Below, in pieces: positions 57,824 through 64,000 of a DNA stretch of 64,000 bases. The stretch is from NCBI GenBank assembly GCA_039881045.1, contig JAYWVB010000011.1, forward strand, positions 496,001 to 560,000. Reading direction: 5' to 3'. How positions within the stretch are numbered: the stretch's first letter is position 1; every line of letters begins with the position of its first letter. This DNA is from Chaetomium olivaceum (Eukaryota; Ascomycota; Sordariomycetes; Sordariales; Chaetomiaceae). The translations under genes were made by a program, and so were the position numbers. The notes under the pieces are model-generated. The model made no database searches, was not told the DNA's origin, and saw only the letters and a program-made list of their open reading frames with translations.

Positions 57824-60437
57824 ATGACATCCATCGCTGCCGAGTCCGTTTCGACCATTTTGGTGTCGTGCAAACAGACACGCTTTCACATCGAGAGCCC
57901 CAACTACCGTGAGGTAATTATTTATTTTATTATTTTATTATTTTATTATTTTATTATTTTATTATTTTATTATTTTATTATTTTATTATTTTATTATTTT
58001 ATTATTAATACCAATTAAATTATGATCCCATTTCCATCGCCAGAACTAGTGACTGACCAACAACAGCTCGATATTGAAGGCCTCAACATCACCGTCACAT
58101 CCGCGGGTGGAGAGAAGGTGAAGGGCAAAGGCAAAGGAAAAGGTTCTGGGGAGGGAACTGAGATCCTCAGCAATGCCAAACTACGATTGAAGGCTGGGAG
58201 CCGCTATGCATTGGTTGGAAGGAATGGCTCGGGGAAATCTAGTGAGCTTGGGTCAGCAAACGACAGCATTTCTAATAACTAACCGGAACCCCTTTTCACA
58301 GCCCTTCTGCGGGCCATCGCCGACAAGCTCATTCCCGGCATCCCGGAACAGACCAGAGTGTCCATCTTGCAGCAGACCAACACCAGCGACGCCAATACGG
58401 ACGACCTCCCTTCTGGAGAAGTCTCGGGCAGCAAGGACGGTCCTACTGTCCTCGAGGATGTGGTCGACAAGGCCACAGCCAAAAGCGACCTGGAGCAGGA
58501 GATCAACAGTAAGTGTGTTGACCATCCAAACCAGCGGACGCCCCTAACACCAACTAGCACTCTCTGCCGGCGTCAACAGCACCGACGGTTACGCTGCGCT
58601 CCGGTCGCTCCGGAAGCTCCGCCATCAGCGCATGCAGAAGCGGCTTTTTGTCCTCGATAAGGACGCGAGATTGAGGAGCGGCGCTCGAGGGCTACAGGCG
58701 CGCAAAGCGCTGGTTGAGTATGAGAAGGCGGTTGCTGAGTCTGCTGCGCTGTAAGTTACCCCTGAGCCCCTGATTATGCCAATCTCTAACCAGCCTTATA
58801 GAAACGAGCAGTCCGCAGACGACATCTCGCCCGAGACGCTCCAGAAGGAGACCCAGGAGGCCGTGGATATGCTCGCCGATCTCCAGCTGCAGGTCGAGCC
58901 GTCCCTGATGGCCGACATCGAGTCGCGCGCCAAAAAGATCCTGACCGGTCTCGGTTTCACTGACGCCTACATGGCCAAGAAAGCAGACAGCCTCTCCGGC
59001 GGTTGGCGCATGCGCAGCGCGCTCGCGACAGCGCTCCTCCAGGAGACTGACTTCCTCATCCTCGACGAGCCCACCAACTTTCTTGACTTGCTGGGCATCA
59101 TCTGGCTGCAGCGCTTCCTGCAAAGCCTCGAAGACTTGCCGGCGCCGCCCACGCTCATCCTCGTATCTCACGATCGCGACTTCACCAGCTCCGTCTGCAC
59201 CGACCTGCTCATCGTCAAGGACAAGGACCTCACCTACTTCCACGGCGACCTCCCAACCTACGAGGCCTCCCGCGCCGAGAAGAAGCTGTACCTCACCAAG
59301 ATGAAAGAAGCCCAAGAAAAGCAAAAAGCGCACATGCAGGAGTCGATCCGGCAGAACATGGCGCAGGGCCGCAAGAACGACGACCAAAACAAAATGCGCC
59401 AGGCCAAGTCCCGCCAGAAGCGCCTCGACGACCGCATGGGCATGCAGGTCAACGAAAAAGGCGGCCGCTTCAAGCTCAACCGCGACCTCCCGGGCTACCA
59501 CTACTCGGCGCGCGACGAGATCGCCGTGCCCCAAGACGAAAAACCCGTCATCATCACCCTCCCGGAGCCAAGCGACCTGCGCTTCCCCGGCGCGCTGGTC
59601 TCCCTCGAAAAAGTCACCTTCCGCTACGCCCCCACCACCACCGCCACCACCAAGGGCGCAACCACAACCACAACAACAACAAAACCGCCCCCCACCCTCC
59701 AAGACGTGACCCTGACCGTCAGCGAAGGCGACCGCGTCGGCATCCTCGGGCTCAACGGCGCCGGCAAATCCACGCTGATCCGGCTGCTGGTCGGGCCGGC
59801 CCTGGCCGGCGGGCCCCCTCCGCCCGGGTCATCCCAAACAGGCACCGTCACCACCCACCCGCGCCTCAAGCTCTCCTACTACTCGCAGCACGCCGTCGAG
59901 CAGCTGCAGGTCCTCGGCCAGGAGGACACGGCGCTGACCGCGCTGGGGTTGCTCACGCGGGAGGTCGGGGGCGCGCTGGATGAGGGCCAGCTGCGCGCGC
60001 TGCTGGGGTCGTTGGGCCTGCCGGGCCGGACCGCGTCCGATGTGCCGCTGCGCAAGTTGTCTGGTGGGCAGCTGGTCAGGTGTGAGTTGGCGAGGCTGTT
60101 GTGGCGCGGGCCGGGGCTGTTGGTGCTGGACGAGGTGACGACCCATTTGGATTATGAGACGGTGGCGGCGCTGCGGGAGGCGTTGAGGGGTTGGGAGGGG
60201 GCGGTTATTTTGGTGTCTCACGACCGGTGGTTTGTGAGGGGGGTCGTGGAGGGGCTGGTGGATGAGGAGGAGGGGAGTGAGGGGGATGGCGGGGATGAGG
60301 AGGAGGGGGAGGGGTTGAGGCGGAGGACGGTGTATAAGTTGGCGGGCGGGAAGCTGACGGCGTTGGAGAGGGGGGTGGATCAGTTTGAGGAGGGGATGGA
60401 GAGAAGGGTGAAGAAGTTGATGGGCGAGAGTGGTTAA
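57824..60437 (+). CDS. ABCF-type ATPase (soluble twin-ABC protein)
   Basis: A soluble protein with two ABC ATPase cassettes and no membrane segments, the plan of ABCF proteins that act on ribosomes or translation. Cassette 1: Walker A GRNGSGKST (about residue 80), signature LSGGWRMR, Walker B LILDEPTNFLD, switch SHDRDF. A basic, Gln/Lys/Arg-rich coiled linker follows (YLTKMKEAQEKQKAHMQES). Cassette 2: Walker A GLNGAGKST, signature LSGGQLVRCELARLL, Walker B LLVLDEVTTHLD, switch SHDRWF. Introns at 57914-58066, 58242-58301, 58509-58557 and 58751-58801 give 766 aa. An in-frame ATG at 57782 exists, but 57824 has the better context (CGCAATGAC). The first intron consists largely of an 8-bp tandem repeat. 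Not clearly Gcn20, Arb1 or New1. Confidence 0.92.
57920..58007 (+). repeat. TTATTTTA 8-bp tandem repeat inside an intron
   Basis: About eleven perfect head-to-tail copies of an 8-bp A/T unit fill the first intron of the ABCF gene, between the donor GTAATT and the branch/acceptor region (CTGAC..CAACAG). Confidence 0.95.
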
Positions 60438-60526
60438 AGGGGGGGTTTGTTTGTGTGTTTGTCTATATACCCACGCTGCTCTGTTCTAGATAGAAACTGA
60501 TATACCAACCAACTCTGTCCATGCCG

Positions 60527-62183
60527 TCACCGCGCAGCAGCAATGCCCGCATCAACCAAAACCCTGACCCTCTCCCTCCACTCCCTTCCGACACGCATCC
60601 ACCCACCCTTTTCCAGCTCGACAATACTCCCGTCCACACAGACCTTGCGCCACCTGGGATCCTCCTCGGCCACCGTCACGCGCACCTCGTCGACGTCCTC
60701 GTACCCCACCTCGGGCATACCCACATGCTCACCCTCACGGTACGCCGCCATCATGATCTCCATCGTCCTGGCCCCGCCGACATCCCCGAAGTGCACCAGG
60801 CGCAGCCGCCCGTCGAGGGGCCGGCTGTCAGGGGAGATGGCGAACGTCTTTTCGAGGTTGGACACGAGTGTCGCGAGGACGTAGTTGAACCCGCTGCCCC
60901 TCTGTTTTCCTTCCCCGCCCCCCTCACCATCCTCCACCTTACCGGTCCCATTTCCACCCGGCGGCGCGAGCGCCACAAACCACGCACCACCACCCGCAGC
61001 ATTCTCCCCAGCGCGCAACACATCAACCCCCACGTCATAGACATGCCCCACCCGCAGCAACTCCCCCGCCGCCATCGCGAACCGTTTGGACCCATGCACG
61101 CGGTAGGCCGGCGTATCGCTCTCCCAGACCAGGCTGGCGTGGAAGCCGTAGGAGGCGACGACGGCGCCGATGAGGTGGGTGACGGGTGTTTTGGGGGCTG
61201 TGGGGTCGTCTTCTATTGGGATTGTGGGGGCTGGGGTTTCTTCCGCCTTGGGGGTGGTGTGCGAGGTGGTGGTGGTGGTGTCAGGGGTAGCAGTGGTGTT
61301 TTCATCGGGGGTGGTGTTGGTGCGGTGGGTTCGGTTGGCGCCGAGATGAGCTTCGCGCCGGGGGAGAAGGAGGCCCGGAAGGTGGGCAGCGGGGCGGCGT
61401 GCCCTTGAAGAGGGTGCGTAGGCCGAGGACGAGGGGTGATGGGCTGGGAAGGTTACTTTCGTCGGTAGTGGTGTAGAGCGGCTTGTGCAGCGAGTGGAAG
61501 AGGGCGTTGCCTGTACCCAGGGGGAGCAACGCGATGGCCGGGAGGAGGGAGTTGTCTGGCGGCGGGGGGTTGCGGTCCTGGCCGTTGAGGAAGTCAGTCA
61601 CGCCTCCGTCGCCGGATAGGAGCACGACGGTTTTCTCTGTCCCGTTGCCATTCCTCCCCAGCCCCGTCGCAAAGTCCCGGATGGTATCTGAGCTCTCCGT
61701 CACGGTCACTTGGTACCCTCCTCCACTTCGGCCCTCGCTCGGCTCTAGACCGACAACCCCTAATAATGGCTGTAGCACGCCCTGGTAAAAGTCCTGCGCC
61801 AGTTTAAGCCCCGAGTGTGTCGATACCACGACATGCACCTCCCGTGGGGACCTCAGATGAGCCGGCGGGAGGTTGTCCTGGCCAAGGAGCAAGCTTGATA
61901 GATCCTCCGGTAGTTGGCTTTGTTCACATTCCACAACTTTTAGCTCCAGTGGCTTCTCTCCGTCTGATGTCGAGCCCTCGACGAGTGAGTAGATAAGATA
62001 GCCACCGGTCTTGTCCGGCGCATGCACGACAAAGACAACTTCTTCCCGCTTGATCTTGGCGATGCCACCCTCGGCACTGTCGCCAGTAGCGGCATTGGCA
62101 TCCCGAGTCTTGTCATTGTCCACAGCAGCCTCTGCTACTGGACGTTGACCATCGCCGGCATCGTTAGACGTTTGGGCCGTCAT
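60527..62183 (-). CDS. Diacylglycerol kinase catalytic-domain (DAGKc) lipid kinase-like protein
   Basis: The N-terminal half contains a DAGK/sphingosine-kinase fold: EVHVVVSTHSGLKLAQDFYQ, the nucleotide loop VVLLSGDGGVTDFLNG and LLPLGTGNALFHSLHKP. The C-terminal half continues the lipid-kinase-like domain (ASYGFHASLVWESDTPAY, FNYVLATLVSNLEKTFAISP, RLRLVHFGDVGGARTMEIMM, VCVDGSIVE). The halves are joined by a Thr/Pro-rich linker. No intron is apparent. Two one-base losses are needed, at the GGGG of 61391-61394 and near 61337-61344; with them the protein is about 552 aa. It is convergent with the ABCF gene (89 bp). The substrate could be diacylglycerol or a sphingoid base; the SGDGG/PLGTGN motifs do not decide. 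A hypothetical lipid kinase is the safest name. Confidence 0.85.
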
Positions 62184-62648
62184 TGGGAAGGGCTTGGATG
62201 CTGGCTTCTCAAACGTGCGGGGTATGGAGCGACAAAAACAAGAAAGAGTTTGGAGACAAATACCAAGACAATCAAACGAATAAGCGGACGAGTTGATACT
62301 AAGTTATTCAAACGACGGCAAGGTGATTCCTGGATTTCTAATCCTATATATCAAGACAGCGATCCCCGCCTCCACAGCGGCGCAGTTAAGTCCGAGATGG
62401 ATCCAATCGCGCCATCACCGCCGCGACGGTTCAGCATGGGTGCGGTGGGCTGGCGTCAGCAGGAGCGGAGCAACTGGGACGGGACAGCGGGGTTTGGTGG
62501 ACTCCCAGACCCGGGGTTGCTTTCGGCGTGGATCCTGTACATGCATACATACATATGCATGTCTGATCCACGCCTAGCCCGGCATCCTCTATCCGTCGCC
62601 GGTGCCGTTCAAGTAGTGCGTGTGATAACTCTACACACTTTTCGATCC
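62184..62648. other. Intergenic region between trm1 and the lipid-kinase-like gene
   Basis: 465 bp between two genes on the - strand; must contain the trm1 3' UTR and the promoter of the downstream gene. A CATACATACATATGCATG run lies at 62543-62560. Nothing else is seen. Confidence 0.5.
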
Positions 62649-64000
62649 TTACTTCCCCTTGGCTCGGTTCATCGGCCCCCAGTTCTCTGTCGGGTTCATC
62701 TGGTACCGGACGTACTTTTTCCTGTCCGGATACTGCCCAAGCTGCTCATTAAAGACCACGTCCAGCTTCTTGACCGCGCCATCTTCTGCCGGTGTCTCAT
62801 CCGACTTCGAGTCCTCCGTCTTGTTCGCCGCCTGGCTCTCCCCGTTGCCGTTTTCTATCGCACCAGGCGCCGGGCCCTCCGCGGACGTCTTCCCCAAGCC
62901 CAAGAGCCGGTAGGCGACGCTGCCCGGCTTGATGTTCGCTTCCTTGACCGGTGCTTTTTGACGGACCCATTCCCTAAAGACGTGCCAGATGACAGACCAC
63001 GGGGCATCCGTCTTCATGCTTCCAGGCTTGCAATGGCTGCGCGTGGCGCGATAGCCGAGGCCGAGCAGAGCGCCCCTCACCGCGTTCTCTGGAGGGCTGG
63101 CGCAGTGCAAAACGCCGGATACGTGCGCGGGATGGAAGAAGAAAGGGTATGGATCGATGGCGGCCACTTGCGCTTCCGTCAGGCTCTTCTTTAGCTTTTT
63201 CGTGCTGTCGCCGTTCTCCTTTGATTCCGCCTCCATCTCCTCGGGTGAGGGCAGGAATTCCTCCAGAGCCGTCTGCAGCACACCCCTGATTCTATCCTTG
63301 GTACCGTAGACCTCGGAAGATGCCTCTTCCGTCTCTGCGATCACCTTCTTGACGAATTCGGGCGAGTGGATGCGCCCCGCGTACATGGGGCCTGCGAGGT
63401 GCATCGTTGACCCACAGTGCTCACACGACGTTCCCGTCGTTGGTGCCCTGGTGAAGCCGTGTTTGTAAAACATGCCATCCCCTTTCTTGTTCGGCGCGGG
63501 CTTGTTTTTCATGAGCAGTTGCGTCGTCCAAGCACCGCATCCAGTGCCACAGCTGTAGACCACCATATTCTTGCCTCCCTGGAACTTGACCATGGACGGA
63601 GATTTCCTGATTCGAACAAAGACTCGGCTGTAATAGTCAACTGACAGCGACAGCAGCGGCTCCATGGCGAGGCCATATTTTGCGGCTGAGGTCTCGATCG
63701 TGTGCAGAATGAGCCGAAGCCCCACTTCATGTGAATACCAGCCCTTCACGGGGATGCCACCATACAAAGAGTAGCACTTCTCCGGGTAGCCGTTGGACGC
63801 CCACACACCTGAATCCGTGCAAGTGACACACAGGAGACCGCCGTCGTCACGGACCGCTTGGACGGCGGCGTCCAGAAAAGGGGCAGCAGTCCCGTACGGA
63901 TCGAGGTCGATAATGTCGTACTTGTCGCTCGCCCCGGGCTTGCCCTTCGAGAGACTAACCCGCCGCAGCTCTTTCACGACCACGCTGTACATGTGGGCCA
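62649..64000 (-). CDS. trm1: tRNA (guanine26-N2)-dimethyltransferase Trm1, 5' end beyond the window
   Basis: Trm1 uses S-adenosylmethionine to make m2,2G at position 26 of many nuclear and mitochondrial tRNAs. The visible part begins inside the methyltransferase core (AHMYSVVVKELRRVSL) and runs to the stop at 62649. The catalytic motif DIIDLDPYGTAAPFLDAAVQ is followed by GLLCVTCTDSGVW, KCYSLYGG, LSVDYYSRVFVRI, a CxxC pair (SCEHCGSTMHL) and the C-terminal Trm1-specific domain (PYPFFFHPAHVSGVLHC, VIWHVFREWVRQKAP). The frame stays open to the window edge, so the ATG at 63992 is internal and the N-terminus lies outside. There are no introns or frameshifts in this part. The C-terminal 70 residues include a low-complexity acidic insert. 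Confidence 0.97.
   Translation of the reverse strand, partial: AHMYSVVVKELRRVSLSKGKPGASDKYDIIDLDPYGTAAPFLDAAVQAVRDDGGLLCVTCTDSGVWASNGYPEKCYSLYGGIPVKGWYSHEVGLRLILHTIETSAAKYGLAMEPLLSLSVDYYSRVFVRIRKSPSMVKFQGGKNMVVYSCGTGCGAWTTQLLMKNKPAPNKKGDGMFYKHGFTRAPTTGTSCEHCGSTMHLAGPMYAGRIHSPEFVKKVIAETEEASSEVYGTKDRIRGVLQTALEEFLPSPEEMEAESKENGDSTKKLKKSLTEAQVAAIDPYPFFFHPAHVSGVLHCASPPENAVRGALLGLGYRATRSHCKPGSMKTDAPWSVIWHVFREWVRQKAPVKEANIKPGSVAYRLLGLGKTSAEGPAPGAIENGNGESQAANKTEDSKSDETPAEDGAVKKLDVVFNEQLGQYPDRKKYVRYQMNPTENWGPMNRAKGK

Noticed and set aside
58692..59702. Long antisense open frame over the ABCF gene
   Set aside because: It is the mirror of a GC-rich real coding exon with clear ABC motifs on the + strand.
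1..64000. CRISPR arrays, bacterial-type operons, secondary-metabolite core enzymes
   Set aside because: No regularly spaced repeats, no ribosome-binding-site-linked gene runs, and no polyketide or peptide synthase motifs were seen anywhere.

Overview
This window is nuclear DNA of a filamentous ascomycete. The best fit is a Sordariomycete of the Sordariales/Chaetomiaceae type. Genes carry short introns (about 50-150 bp, GT..AG with CTRAC-like branch sites), tRNA-Phe genes carry a small intron after the anticodon loop, and the recognisable proteins are classic Neurospora-type regulators (VIB-1, CRE-1). There are no operons, bacterial-style mobile elements or CRISPR arrays. Gene density is low, with several 5-10 kb stretches in which I can support no gene.

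Layout: 1-6163 is a gene-free upstream region; 6164-8008 (+) is vib-1 (Ndt80/PhoG transcription factor); 8009-17989 is gene-free and rich in simple repeats. From 17990 to 24719 lies a compact block: glo3 (-, ARF-GAP), tim21 (+, mitochondrial import), a BTB-bromodomain protein (-) and a small unknown protein with an N-terminal acylation-type motif (+). 24720-34559 has no secure gene, only possible relics of a membrane protein on the - strand. 34560-35816 (-) is cre-1, the carbon catabolite repressor. 41308-47662 is bounded by two inverted, nearly identical intron-bearing tRNA-Phe genes and contains a Rad51-paralogue gene. 50624-51442 (+) is a secreted, Cys-rich, probably GPI-anchored protein; 53445-53518 is tRNA-Val(AAC). 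55152-64000 is a second compact block: MFS sugar transporter (+), ABCF ATPase (+), diacylglycerol-kinase-domain protein (-) and trm1 (-, cut by the window end).

The most important technical observation is that at least six genes are readable only after adding single bases at short homopolymers. Examples are cre-1 (about 13 indels), glo3 (about 5 sites), vib-1 (3), tim21 (2), the lipid-kinase-like gene (2) and the small unknown gene (1). Nearly all are one-base losses. Other genes (Rad51 paralogue, ABCF, BTB-bromodomain, most of the sugar transporter, trm1) are intact. This pattern points to uncorrected homopolymer errors in the assembly rather than a cluster of pseudogenes, although a truly disrupted cre-1 would matter biologically.

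Functionally the window joins two regulators of nutrient sensing (VIB-1 and CRE-1) with a sugar transporter, and a tRNA modification enzyme (Trm1) with three tRNA genes, but nothing indicates co-regulated clusters. The most unusual protein is the BTB-bromodomain fusion, whose bromodomain has Trp where the acetyl-lysine-anchoring Asn is expected.
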